Source: Clostridiales bacterium
GTDB taxonomy: Bacteria > Bacillota > Clostridia > Lachnospirales > Lachnospiraceae
Length of the DNA stretch: 41,738 nucleotides
Reading direction: 5' to 3'
NCBI GenBank assembly: GCA_029338615.1
Contig: JAQYAS010000001.1
Span: forward strand, 1 to 41,738
Under the pieces are notes generated by a model. That model saw nothing but the letters and a program-made list of their open reading frames with translations, was not told the DNA's origin and made no database searches. Shown one piece after another: positions 7,820 to 15,355 of this stretch; position 1 is the first letter of the stretch, and each line of letters begins with the position of its first letter. The translations under genes and the position numbers were made by a program.

Positions 7820-7837
7820 AGTTACCTGAAGGTTACT
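7820..7837. promoter_or_regulatory. Candidate HxlR-type operator upstream of the PNPOx remnant
   Basis: The 18-bp near-palindrome AGTTACCTGAAGGTTACT lies about 90 bp upstream of the PNPOx start. The half-site AGTAACC recurs at 8637-8643 just before the HxlR remnant. The link to HxlR is inferred from this shared half-site and the nearby remnant. Confidence 0.35.
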
Positions 7838-7873
7838 ATTGCCGAAAATCAAGGCAAAACCGAAAGAATGGCA

Positions 7874-7909
7874 CAAAAAATGACCACACCTCATACGAAG
7901 TATGGTCAT
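7874..7909 (-). terminator. Terminator of the toxin-antitoxin unit
   Basis: On the minus strand ATGACCATAC pairs with GTGTGGTCAT around a 10-base loop and is followed by TTTTTTG. It lies 20 bp after the ParE-like stop codon. Confidence 0.8.
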
Positions 7910-7929
7910 CTAATAAATCGTTATATTAC

Positions 7930-8232
7930 TCAGATATTTCTTTCCTGATACTGAACGGTTACTATATATACTCTATTTTTTTCCTTATCAATCTTGAATA
8001 TTACGATGTAGTTATCTACTATCCGTTGCTTATATCCTTTTCCAGCAAATTGCCCAACCAAACGATCCTGATGTGATTCAGGCAATTGTTCAAGTAATTT
8101 TATCGCATCCCATATCCTATCCGTTTGTCCCTATGCATTCTCCGGGGACATCTTCTCAAGCGCTATATACGCATATATGTCATCGATATCACGAAAGGCT
8201 CTGGGATATAAGATTACGCTATATTTATCCAT
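7930..8232 (-). pseudogene. ParE/RelE-type toxin with one in-frame nonsense codon
   Basis: The frame from ATG 8232 to TGA 7930 encodes a 100-codon ParE-fold toxin: 'MDKYSVILYPRAFRDIDDIY', then after the break 'DRIWDAIKLLEQLPES' and 'GYKQRIVDNYIVIFKID', ending in the usual 'VYIVTVQYQERNI'. Codon 34 is TAG (8133-8131), one base from AAG (Lys) or CAG (Gln); the rest of the frame is intact. The ATG overlaps the antitoxin stop by 8 bases, as in working ParDE/YefM-type pairs. The toxin is therefore probably dead by a single recent change, unless the TAG is read through. The family normally poisons gyrase (ParE) or cleaves mRNA (RelE). Confidence 0.85.
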
Positions 8233-8488
8233 AGTATTTTTTGTTCAGCCTTTCTATAGCACTGTCTACCGATATCAGTTCAGCCCCATTCTCTACTTCT
8301 TTTTCAGCTTCATAGATTGCCTGATCGATCCTGTTGATCTGTGCAAATTTTTCGTACAGCTCTGCACTCATTACAACTAAATCACTATATCCATTTTTTG
8401 TAATAAAAATAGGCTCCTGTTTCTTATGAGCTAATTCTGAAATCTCACTTGTATTTCTCAAATCTCTAATTGGCATAATAGTTGGCAT
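8225..8488 (-). CDS. Type II antitoxin, Phd/YefM family
   Basis: About 87 residues. The N-terminal 'MPIRDLRNTSEISELAHKKQ' and 'EPIFITKNGYSDLVVMSAELYE' are the classic DNA-binding Phd/YefM fold; the C-terminal helical part (from about residue 50) normally wraps the toxin. I choose the ATG at 8488, with AGAGGTG 7 bases before it, over the longer frame starting at 8515. It is followed by, and overlaps, the broken toxin. The palindrome at 8519-8538 is the likely autoregulatory operator. The antitoxin looks intact and could still neutralise related toxins. Confidence 0.88.
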   Translation of the reverse strand: MPTIMPIRDLRNTSEISELAHKKQEPIFITKNGYSDLVVMSAELYEKFAQINRIDQAIYEAEKEVENGAELISVDSAIERLNKKYYG

Positions 8489-8518
8489 GATCAACACCTC
8501 TCTTTCTTGTGTCATTAT

Positions 8519-8538
8519 TGTGGCATAATTATGTCACA
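8519..8538. promoter_or_regulatory. Palindromic operator of the antitoxin-toxin unit
   Basis: A 20-bp near-perfect palindrome with arms TGTGGCATAA / TTATGTCACA (one mismatched pair) ends 31 bp upstream of the chosen antitoxin start. Phd/YefM antitoxins repress their own operon by binding such sites. I could not fix the -35/-10 boxes with confidence. Confidence 0.6.
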
Positions 8539-8701
8539 CTGTAAATGTATAATCTTATGTCAACTGTCACCCCAATATGCGCATTCATATTATAAAACTA
8601 GTGCATTTATAGTATGTATGGTATAATCCGCCTATAAGTAACCAAAAGAAACTATTGGATTTTATAACCCTATTAAATATTTTTATCAAAAGGTAATTAT
8701 T

Positions 8702-8808
8702 ATGAGCGACAAATGGAAGGTTCTCAGACTGAACTCGGTCAGAGTCTCCAGCCTGTGCTTGATGCAATGAGAAACTGGGGCGAAGATTATAAAAGCAAGA
8801 ATGCCTGA
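8702..8808 (+). pseudogene. Remnant of an HxlR family regulator (internal deletion)
   Basis: From ATG 8704 the frame reads 'MSDKWKVLR', which fits the start of the winged helix of HxlR proteins (G/SDKWKVL). A few bases later another frame reads 'TELGQSLQPVLDAMRNWGED', the typical C-terminal dimerisation helix of the same family, ending at 8808. The ~60 residues of wing and recognition helix in between are missing and the ends are out of frame. It has the same type of damage as the PNPOx-ferredoxin gene nearby. Confidence 0.65.
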
Positions 8809-8834
8809 AAACAACTCTGTTATATATACAGCAA

Positions 8835-8866
8835 GGGCTGACTACTCTGTTTAGAGCAGTCAGCCC
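8835..8866. terminator. Hairpin downstream of the coiled-coil protein gene
   Basis: GGGCTGACT pairs with AGTCAGCCC, with a further CTCT/AGAG pairing inside after one mismatch. It lies 8 bp past the end of the leftward three-gene operon. There is no strong T-tract on either side, so termination strength is uncertain. Confidence 0.55.
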
Positions 8867-8874
8867 AATTATTG

Positions 8875-9165
8875 TCAGCCGACAATTTTGTCTAATTCCC
8901 GTTTAACCTTCTCAAGCTCTGCATTATAGTCTGCCAGATGTCTCTTCTCCTGCTTTATCCTATAAACATAATTGCTGGTATCCTGGGATGTTCCTTTCTC
9001 CTCCTGACGGCAGTGAACATACATTGGTATCTCTTTTGCAGCTATCTTTTTCTCGGACTCAGAGATCAAATTCTCTGTATCCCGGATTTTCGCCGTGAGC
9101 TGCTCTCTGCGATACTCACCACCTATTTCTTCATCTAACTTTTTCTGTGATACCGACAAATGCAT
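8875..9165 (-). CDS. Small coiled-coil protein, unknown function
   Basis: A 96-residue, highly charged, cytoplasmic protein with almost continuous heptad-like helices ('REQLTAKIRDTENLISESEK' and 'RIKQEKRHLADYNAELEKVK'). A GGAGG precedes the ATG, and the gene starts 12 bp after the histidine kinase stop, so it is the third gene of the two-component operon. I do not recognise a family. Position suggests an accessory or target of the signalling system, but that is only inference. Confidence 0.65.
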   Translation of the reverse strand: MHLSVSQKKLDEEIGGEYRREQLTAKIRDTENLISESEKKIAAKEIPMYVHCRQEEKGTSQDTSNYVYRIKQEKRHLADYNAELEKVKRELDKIVG

Positions 9166-9177
9166 ATATCTTCCTCC

Positions 9178-10899
9178 TTATTTCCTGAATATCAATCTCA
9201 CTTCAACCCCGTCATCGACATTCTTCATCTCACAGTCAAATCCATGTCTGTCCATGATGGTCTTGACGATCGAAAGTCCAAGTCCGGTGCCCTTATGTCC
9301 GTGACGGCTATTGTTCCCCTTGACAAATGGCTTCCACACATTTGTCAGTGTGTCCTTATCAATCGGTTCGCAGGAATTGACAAATGACACTTCTTTGTCA
9401 TAGAGCTCCACCGTGATGTGTCCGCCGCCAGTCACATACTTCACAGCATTGTCCATGATATTCTTTATCGCCTGATTCATAAGCGTCTCGTCTGCATGTA
9501 CTGTGCAGACACCATTTACCTCAATGGATACATTCTTAGCTTTTATCCTCTCGGCATACTCCTCTGCCACTGAATTTACGATAGCAGTGATATCCACATC
9601 AGTCTTATGAAGCTTAGTGTTCACATCCTCAGCCTTTGCCATATCTAGAATCGATGCTATCTGGGTATTCATCTGGTGAACTTCATTGATTATGTTATCT
9701 GTGTAATGCCTGTTCTTCTCCAGATTGGTTCCATCCCGCAGGTTCTCTGCATTGAGCTGGATAACCGCAAGGGGACTCTTCAGATCATGAGCCATGGCAT
9801 TGGATGTTGTACGTCTGTACTGCTCCATGTCGTAAGCCGACAAGTATGTCTTATACATGGCATAGGCAATTGCAAGTGAAAGTATCACGCACAGAACAAC
9901 TATACCCGCCCAAGTGCATATCATAAGCACTCCAACCAGAGATTTCCAGATATTTGTATGGAAGTCTGAAACGATATAATATCCATTGCCCAGATCAGAC
10001 ACCTCAGTGGTGTGGTGTCCAAAGCCGCATTTATATTCTTTTTCGGCATACCCCTGAACGCCATCAGAGTCTGCCTCTGAGGCAGCATCTATCAGCTCAT
10101 CCACATTCTCATATTCATCAATGTCTGCACAGTATAAAGATCCCCCGACTATATTTAACGATATCTTAAACCCCTTTGACATATCAAGTCTTACATAACC
10201 ATCAGGAATAGTGTCATTAGTCACTGTATATACCGTATAGTCATCTTTAAATTCGGTTGTCCCGTCTTCTTCTGTCACCAGAAAATCTTCATCACAGTCG
10301 ATATAAGTATATTTCCCAACCCAATAATTGTTACCCTTGACATATATCTCCAGGGGCTGCATACCTCCGGCCGAGGGAACTTTATACATTTCCTTGAACA
10401 TCTCCCTGTCCTCTTCAGGTGTACATGAAAGGTAGTAAGTTTTTCCATCCGCATCATCTATGCCCATAAATACATGCTCTCCAGTTGATGCAACCTTTGA
10501 AGTACTTCCATCGGCATCCCTGTGATACACTGCCAGCACGCCGTCTTCCGAATCCAAATCACCTATCACAGCGAGGCGGGCCATCGAACAATAATATTCC
10601 ATCGTTCCGGCAAATGCGTTCTCAGCTGTCTGAAATTCATAATCCACAGCTTTTTCCGCTTTGCCATCTGCCGCATTTCTAAAATTCTTCGCAGCCTCCT
10701 GCTCAGCTGTATTGACTACTTTATCAAGATGCTCCTTTGCATTGTCCACACTGTTGTTATACATTGAGATAAGCATCTCAGTCACTATTGCTCCCAGCAC
10801 TGATACTGCCAATATAAATGGCACAAACACCTTCAGGAAAAACATGCCGAACTTCTGTTTCTTCCAGTACATTTTTACTTCTGATCTCTTTTTACTCAT
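9178..10899 (-). CDS. Sensor histidine kinase
   Basis: A 573-residue membrane kinase. A transmembrane helix at about 22-44 and a second at about 319-350 enclose a ~275-residue extracytoplasmic sensor domain. The H-box is 'AMAHDLKSPLAV' with the phospho-accepting His371, then N-box 'NQAIKNIMDNAVKY', and 'KGTGLGLSIVKTI' (G2 box). There is no HAMP domain visible between the second helix and the H-box. It lies 51 bp after its response regulator. The acidic sensor domain has no family I recognise, so the signal is unknown. Confidence 0.92.
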   Translation of the reverse strand: MSKKRSEVKMYWKKQKFGMFFLKVFVPFILAVSVLGAIVTEMLISMYNNSVDNAKEHLDKVVNTAEQEAAKNFRNAADGKAEKAVDYEFQTAENAFAGTMEYYCSMARLAVIGDLDSEDGVLAVYHRDADGSTSKVASTGEHVFMGIDDADGKTYYLSCTPEEDREMFKEMYKVPSAGGMQPLEIYVKGNNYWVGKYTYIDCDEDFLVTEEDGTTEFKDDYTVYTVTNDTIPDGYVRLDMSKGFKISLNIVGGSLYCADIDEYENVDELIDAASEADSDGVQGYAEKEYKCGFGHHTTEVSDLGNGYYIVSDFHTNIWKSLVGVLMICTWAGIVVLCVILSLAIAYAMYKTYLSAYDMEQYRRTTSNAMAHDLKSPLAVIQLNAENLRDGTNLEKNRHYTDNIINEVHQMNTQIASILDMAKAEDVNTKLHKTDVDITAIVNSVAEEYAERIKAKNVSIEVNGVCTVHADETLMNQAIKNIMDNAVKYVTGGGHITVELYDKEVSFVNSCEPIDKDTLTNVWKPFVKGNNSRHGHKGTGLGLSIVKTIMDRHGFDCEMKNVDDGVEVRLIFRK

Positions 10900-10950
10900 A
10901 ATCTATTCCCCCAATATCCATAATCCTCATGCCTTGCGGCATCGCTCCCA

Positions 10951-11631
10951 TCAATCCATCCTGTATCCCTTTGCAAATAATGTCTTGATCTTTTTACCCG
11001 ACTCTCCAAGTGCCTGGCGAAGTTTCTTGATGTGGTTATCAACTACCCTGTCGCTGCCCTCATAATCATAGCCCCACAGCCTGACCAGAAGGTCATCCCT
11101 TGTGATAAGCATTCCTCTGTGCTCCATAAAGTACTTCAGCATGGCATATTCCTTCGGTGCAAGCCTCACCTCTTCCCCGGAGACGTATACCTGAAGCCTG
11201 TCCGGATAGATCACGATATCATACGCCTCTATGCTGCTCTTCTTCTCCCACAGCCCCTTGCTTCTTCTGAGGAATGACATGATCTTTGCAGAAAGCTCCG
11301 CCATGGAAAACGGCTTCACCACATAGTCATCGCAGCCTATGTCATAGCCATACAGTCTGTCCTCCTCCCTGCCCCGTGCAGTCAGAAAAATGACAGGCAC
11401 ATAACTCTTTGCCCTGATGGCCCTGCATATCTCAAATCCATCTGCCCCCGGAAGCATGACGTCCAGCAGCACCAGATCGTATTCGTTCTCATACACAAGC
11501 TCCAGTGCCTTGTCTCCGTCATCAGCCCAGGTAAAACAGGTCTCATATTCTGCTTCCGCGCCGTTCATATAGTCCATTATCCCCTCTGCTATCTTCTGCT
11601 CATCCTCAACTAGCAATATGTTATACTTCAT
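10951..11631 (-). CDS. OmpR/PhoB family response regulator
   Basis: A 226-residue regulator. The receiver domain has the acidic pair in 'LLVEDEQKIAE', phospho-acceptor Asp57 in 'LVLLDVMLPGADG', Thr in 'VIFLTARG' and Lys in 'YVVKPFS'. The C-terminal winged helix shows 'VRLAPKEYAMLKYFMEHRG' and 'GSDRVVDNHIKKLRQAL'. It is first in the operon with the kinase and the coiled-coil protein. Four 11-bp direct repeats upstream are good candidates for its own binding site, because OmpR-family proteins bind tandem direct repeats of one helical turn. Confidence 0.94.
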   Translation of the reverse strand: MKYNILLVEDEQKIAEGIMDYMNGAEAEYETCFTWADDGDKALELVYENEYDLVLLDVMLPGADGFEICRAIRAKSYVPVIFLTARGREEDRLYGYDIGCDDYVVKPFSMAELSAKIMSFLRRSKGLWEKKSSIEAYDIVIYPDRLQVYVSGEEVRLAPKEYAMLKYFMEHRGMLITRDDLLVRLWGYDYEGSDRVVDNHIKKLRQALGESGKKIKTLFAKGYRMD

Positions 11632-11720
11632 ATTCCCTCCCCGTGGCAGCTTTGCATTCTGTATACCTCACGGCGCCGTGCCACTCTATGTAAATCATCG
11701 ATATCTAAGATTCTGAACAC

Positions 11721-11779
11721 AGTATACTTCAAACTTATATCCTTTTTATATCCTTTTTGTATCCTTTTGCATGCTTTTT
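11721..11779. promoter_or_regulatory. Tandem 11-bp direct repeats (response-regulator box) between the two-component operon and the LRR gene
   Basis: TATCCTTTTT occurs at 11738, 11749 and 11760 (last base G), and a degenerate ATGCTTTTT ends at 11779, giving four copies at exactly 11-bp spacing. On the minus strand a TATACT -10 box (11726-11721) sits directly beyond them, so the repeats cover the -35 position of the regulator operon, as in pho-box activation. On the plus strand they end 9 bp before the -35 box of the LRR gene. They could thus serve both divergent promoters. Confidence 0.6.
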
Positions 11780-11788
11780 ATAAACAGA

Positions 11789-11817
11789 TTGACCTTTATC
11801 GCTCACAAAATTATAAT
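11789..11817 (+). promoter_or_regulatory. Promoter of the LRR/Ig-like surface protein pseudogene
   Basis: TTGACC (11789-11794), 17-bp spacer, perfect TATAAT (11812-11817), 25 bp before the start codon. The promoter looks fully functional although the gene behind it is broken. Confidence 0.75.
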
Positions 11818-11842
11818 TTTTATATATGAAAAAGAGGAGCCT

Positions 11843-13220
11843 ATGTCTATGAGGATAAGAAAATTATTGCAAGCAGTTTTCATTGCTGCAGCACTGACTT
11901 TGACGATCCCTGTCTCTATCTATGCCGCAGAGGATGATAACCAGACCGGTCTTATACACTGTGTCTATATCCCGGATACAATTGATAACTATGTCGTTGG
12001 CCGTATCGAAGCCAAAGCATTTTATGAAGACACAACCATGCGAAAACTGAGTTTGCTGGGCGGACTTACCAGCATTGGAGACAGTGCCTTTTATAATTGT
12101 CAGCAATTAAAAGAGATATAGTTTCCTGATAAATTAAAGACAATTGAAAGCCATGCATTTGCAAACTGCGACTCAGAACTGACACTTGCATGGCCGGCAA
12201 ATATCACCAGGATTCCAGATCACGCATTTGATACATCTTATGGCCTTGAGGAGATTCAGATTCCGGATACAGTTACATCAATTGGCACACGTGCTTTTTA
12301 CAACTGTCATAGTCTCACTTCTATCCATCTTCCGGACAGTCTGACTGAGATAAAAGAAAGTGCCTTTGAAGCATGCAGCTTAATTTCGGATATTACACTA
12401 CCAGACAGCCTGCAATATATTGGAGACTACGCATTCAACGACGCTTTGAGGAATGTAAGTCTGAAGATCCCATCTACTGTAAAAGAGATCGGGAAGCGGG
12501 CATTTTACAGGAGCGTAACCCCAGCATATGGTGGATACCTGTCGCTGATTGTTGAACCTAGCAGTTATGCATACGACTACGAAAAAAAGAACGCCTTATC
12601 CATGGATCTGGGTGAAACTACTATCCTATACACAACCTGCATGAATGGTGATCACGACTGGCGCGTCATCGTCGATAAGGAACCTACATGTACAGAGCCA
12701 TGAACAGACACATCTATTGTGTGAATTGTAATTACTCCAGAGCAGAAGCTGTGATATATGTGGATTAACCGAAACCCGCAAATATGGGAAAAAGGTCACC
12801 GCGACAATGCGTGTCAATGTGACAGCCATCACATTGAACACAGGCCAGAGCTCAAGCAGACTGAAGGTTACAGGTTTTCAGACAGGGGACAGTGTCAGGG
12901 CATTGACATCTGGCAACAGCAGGATCGTGAAAGTTACTGGAAAACCCAATGGAACCTGCGTTCTGACCGCCGGCAAGGTAACAGGCAAAACCACCATTGC
13001 CATCACTATGAAGATCTGCCTTAAGCGCGGCAAGAGCTATCTGCTGAAACCGGTTCTCACACCTTCAAACAGCACTGAGAAAAAGACATATACTTCCAGG
13101 AATAAAAAGGTGGCAACTGTAAATGCTACAGGAAAAATCATAGCTAAAGGAAAAGGAACCACCACCATAACAGTAAGATCCGGCAAGATATCTGCCAGAT
13201 GCAAAGTTACAGTAAAGTAA
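11843..13220 (+). pseudogene. Secreted leucine-rich-repeat (BspA-like) and Ig-like domain protein, broken
   Basis: From ATG 11843 (AGGAG upstream) it encodes a signal peptide ('MSMRIRKLLQAVFIAAALT', cleavage after 'IYAAED' region), then BspA-type leucine-rich repeats ('SIGDSAFYNCQQLKEI', 'SIGTRAFYNCHSLTSI', 'YIGDYAFND'), a 'HDW...KEPTCTEP' linker, and two Big2-like Ig domains with tail 'KGTTTITVRSGK'. The frame is broken by TAG at 12119-12121 (one base from CAG), by a shift near 12695-12705 after 'TCTEP', and by a further shift before 12807 where the Ig part resumes. Intact relatives are surface proteins for adhesion or substrate contact. Three lesions make it a clear pseudogene. Confidence 0.85.
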
Positions 13221-13223
13221 ATA

Positions 13224-13256
13224 AAGTGGACGGGGGATTCTATCCTCCGTCCACTT
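13224..13256. terminator. Bidirectional terminator between convergent units
   Basis: AAGTGGACGG..GGA pairs with TCCTCCGTCCACTT around a 5-base loop. It lies between the end of the LRR pseudogene (13220) and the end of the Dlt-like operon (13270). Confidence 0.75.
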
Positions 13257-13269
13257 ATGTGTTTTATAT

Positions 13270-14298
13270 CTAGTTGTTGGATACCGTCCCCTCGGATTGC
13301 TGTGCCTCCAGCGACACAGTCTCTCCGGACATATACTTCACATAATCCAGATAGTCATTATTCCAGTCCGCATACTTTTCTGAATGTCTCTTATCCTTAA
13401 AAGAATAATTCTCTGAAATATATTTTCCAAGATAGGCGCTTACCTTCTCTGCGCCCTTGCAGTTAAGATGTCTTCCGCCATCCCTCGTGTCGGTGCTCCA
13501 GTCAATAGCATAATCACCCTTGAGCGTATTCATATCGACAAAATCAATATTCTTGGCCTTAGCATACTTAATCATGGCATTGTGCCTTGCATAATTCCAC
13601 GACTTCGCCGTTGGAGTCTCCATGAACATGATCTTGATTCCATTATCCCTGCATTTATCTATAAGTTTGTCGAGAAGCACTTGGGAAATCTCCGGGATAT
13701 TATCTGTCTCCTTCGTATTTATAGTCTGAGCCATCCTGGTCTCCCCCATGAACGGCTTGACCTCCATGCTGAGATACTGTCCTCTTGAGGCTGATCTGTA
13801 TGTGTAGTCCCTGGCACCGAACATGTCCGAAATACTCATGCTCTTCCACCTGTTGTGGTACTGTGCAAGAGGCAGATACTTATATGCCAGATTCTTCAGA
13901 TTGTTCTCCACCTTTTTCAATGTCGTCTTGCCTGTCCAGAGCATATTCACATCGAACACCACCAGCTTTGGCTTCTGACATGTGAGCACTTCATCCAGAA
14001 GGTTGGATGCCCCGGTCACATTCTGGAATCCCTCAGCCGCCACATATGTTGGAATTCCATACTTATTCCATATATACATAGGAGAACATGCGCTGTAGGC
14101 ATTGCTGTCTCCAAGTATAAGTACTTCTATTGAATTCCTTGGCTCACCATAAAATCCCCTTGCATTTGAATTGGTTATCCCGCTTCCCGGATCACTCCGT
14201 TTTGGAATAAATGCCACTCCAAGCACATTTATAAACATGGCAAAAATCAGGCCAAAAGCCACAATCTTCACAATGTTATGTTTACTTTCTTTATTCAT
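13270..14298 (-). CDS. Membrane-anchored SGNH hydrolase-like protein (DltD/AlgJ-like), copy 1
   Basis: About 342 residues: one N-terminal membrane helix (about 10-30), then an extracytoplasmic SGNH fold. The catalytic motifs are GDSN at about 63-66 (nucleophile Ser65) and 'DGGRH' at about 273-277 (Asp and His). I choose the ATG at 14298, spaced 7 bases from AAGGAT, over 14307; it overlaps the stop of copy 2 by 8 bases, so translation is coupled. It is last in the ligase-carrier-MBOAT operon. In comparable systems such proteins complete transfer of acyl groups to, or remove them from, an extracellular polymer. It is clearly paralogous to the next gene ('NARGFYGEPRNSI' and 'VVFDVNMLW' in both). 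The substrate is unknown. Confidence 0.8.
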   Translation of the reverse strand: MNKESKHNIVKIVAFGLIFAMFINVLGVAFIPKRSDPGSGITNSNARGFYGEPRNSIEVLILGDSNAYSACSPMYIWNKYGIPTYVAAEGFQNVTGASNLLDEVLTCQKPKLVVFDVNMLWTGKTTLKKVENNLKNLAYKYLPLAQYHNRWKSMSISDMFGARDYTYRSASRGQYLSMEVKPFMGETRMAQTINTKETDNIPEISQVLLDKLIDKCRDNGIKIMFMETPTAKSWNYARHNAMIKYAKAKNIDFVDMNTLKGDYAIDWSTDTRDGGRHLNCKGAEKVSAYLGKYISENYSFKDKRHSEKYADWNNDYLDYVKYMSGETVSLEAQQSEGTVSNN

Positions 14299-15322
14299 GC
14301 TCATCATCCTTTATCCCATTTTCAATCTGATCATCATTTGGAAGATATATTTTTCCCTTTCTTACATATCTTTTATATTCTTTGTAACACACATTCCAGT
14401 CACTGTACTCCACATTTTCTTTTTTATTATCAAATGTATAATTCTCTGCTATATATTTACCAAGATAAGCTGTAACCTTTTTTGCACCATATACATTCAT
14501 ATGCATACCGCCATCCTTGGTGTCTTCTTTCCAGTCTATCTTGTACTTTCCGTCCATCATATTGAAATCAATGAATTTCAACTGATTCTTCTCTGCATAT
14601 TTCTCCATGGCTACATGTCTTGCATATGTCCAGGATGTCGCTGTAGGCGTTTCTATCAGCAAAACCTGTATATCATTGAGTTCGCACTTCTTCAGTAACT
14701 CTTCAAAAAAGTACCTGGTAACCCATGGTATACAATCAGTATCATCCGTCTTTTTCATCGGATCATCGCCTGTATAAGGTTTTACACATCTGCCAAGCCT
14801 CTGACCTCTTGTCTTTGAGCGGAATGTATAATTCTTTTCTTTGAAGCTGTCCATAAGCTGCAAATTTTTCCATCTGTCATGATACTTCACAACAGGCACA
14901 GCCTGCCCAAGCATGCTGTTAATGCAATCTTCCATTCTCTGTACATTACTGTCTCCAGACCATAACATATTGACATCAAATACCAGAACCTTAGGCGACT
15001 GGCATTTGAGCATTTCATCGAGCAAATTTATCGCTCCCACAATAGTCTGATTACCCTCAGCTGCAACATATGAAGGTATGCCATATTTTTCCCATATAAC
15101 CATCGGTGAGTATGCACAATATGCGTTACTGTCTCCCATCACCACAAGATCTATAGAATTCCTGGGTTCTCCATAGAAACCTCTTGCGTTCGGATTGGCC
15201 ATTCCACCTTCACTGTCACTTGTCTTAGGTATGAACATCTGACATAACACCATCATAACGGCTGCAAATATCAGCACAAATACTGCCGCTTTAAGCAGCT
15301 TTTTTATGTTACAAACTTTCAT
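14291..15322 (-). CDS. Membrane-anchored SGNH hydrolase-like protein (DltD/AlgJ-like), copy 2
   Basis: A 343-residue paralogue of the neighbouring gene with the same layout: membrane helix at about 10-30, 'NARGFYGEPRNSI', GDSN at 63-66 (Ser65), 'ETPTATSWTYARH' and 'KDGGMHMN' with the Asp-His pair near 271-275. Both copies keep the catalytic residues, so neither looks like a decaying duplicate, and they differ most in the middle (about 125-200), where partner or substrate specificity may lie. GGAG precedes the ATG. It follows the MBOAT gene by 33 bp. Confidence 0.8.
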   Translation of the reverse strand: MKVCNIKKLLKAAVFVLIFAAVMMVLCQMFIPKTSDSEGGMANPNARGFYGEPRNSIDLVVMGDSNAYCAYSPMVIWEKYGIPSYVAAEGNQTIVGAINLLDEMLKCQSPKVLVFDVNMLWSGDSNVQRMEDCINSMLGQAVPVVKYHDRWKNLQLMDSFKEKNYTFRSKTRGQRLGRCVKPYTGDDPMKKTDDTDCIPWVTRYFFEELLKKCELNDIQVLLIETPTATSWTYARHVAMEKYAEKNQLKFIDFNMMDGKYKIDWKEDTKDGGMHMNVYGAKKVTAYLGKYIAENYTFDNKKENVEYSDWNVCYKEYKRYVRKGKIYLPNDDQIENGIKDDEHE

Positions 15323-15355
15323 TAAAACTCCATTCTCTTCCTTGTTGACATTTAC

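Noticed and set aside
8131..8133. TAG in the toxin as pyrrolysine or programmed read-through
   Set aside because: No pyl genes or read-through context are visible, and nearby genes are also decayed; a nonsense mutation is simpler.
11738..11779. Repeats taken as a CRISPR or microsatellite
   Set aside because: The unit is 11 bp without spacers, and its position at two promoters fits a response-regulator site better.
14171..14698. Hydrophobic plus-strand frame over the SGNH gene pair
   Set aside because: Its Phe/Ile/His-rich composition is the usual antisense product of Lys/Asn/Met-rich coding DNA.
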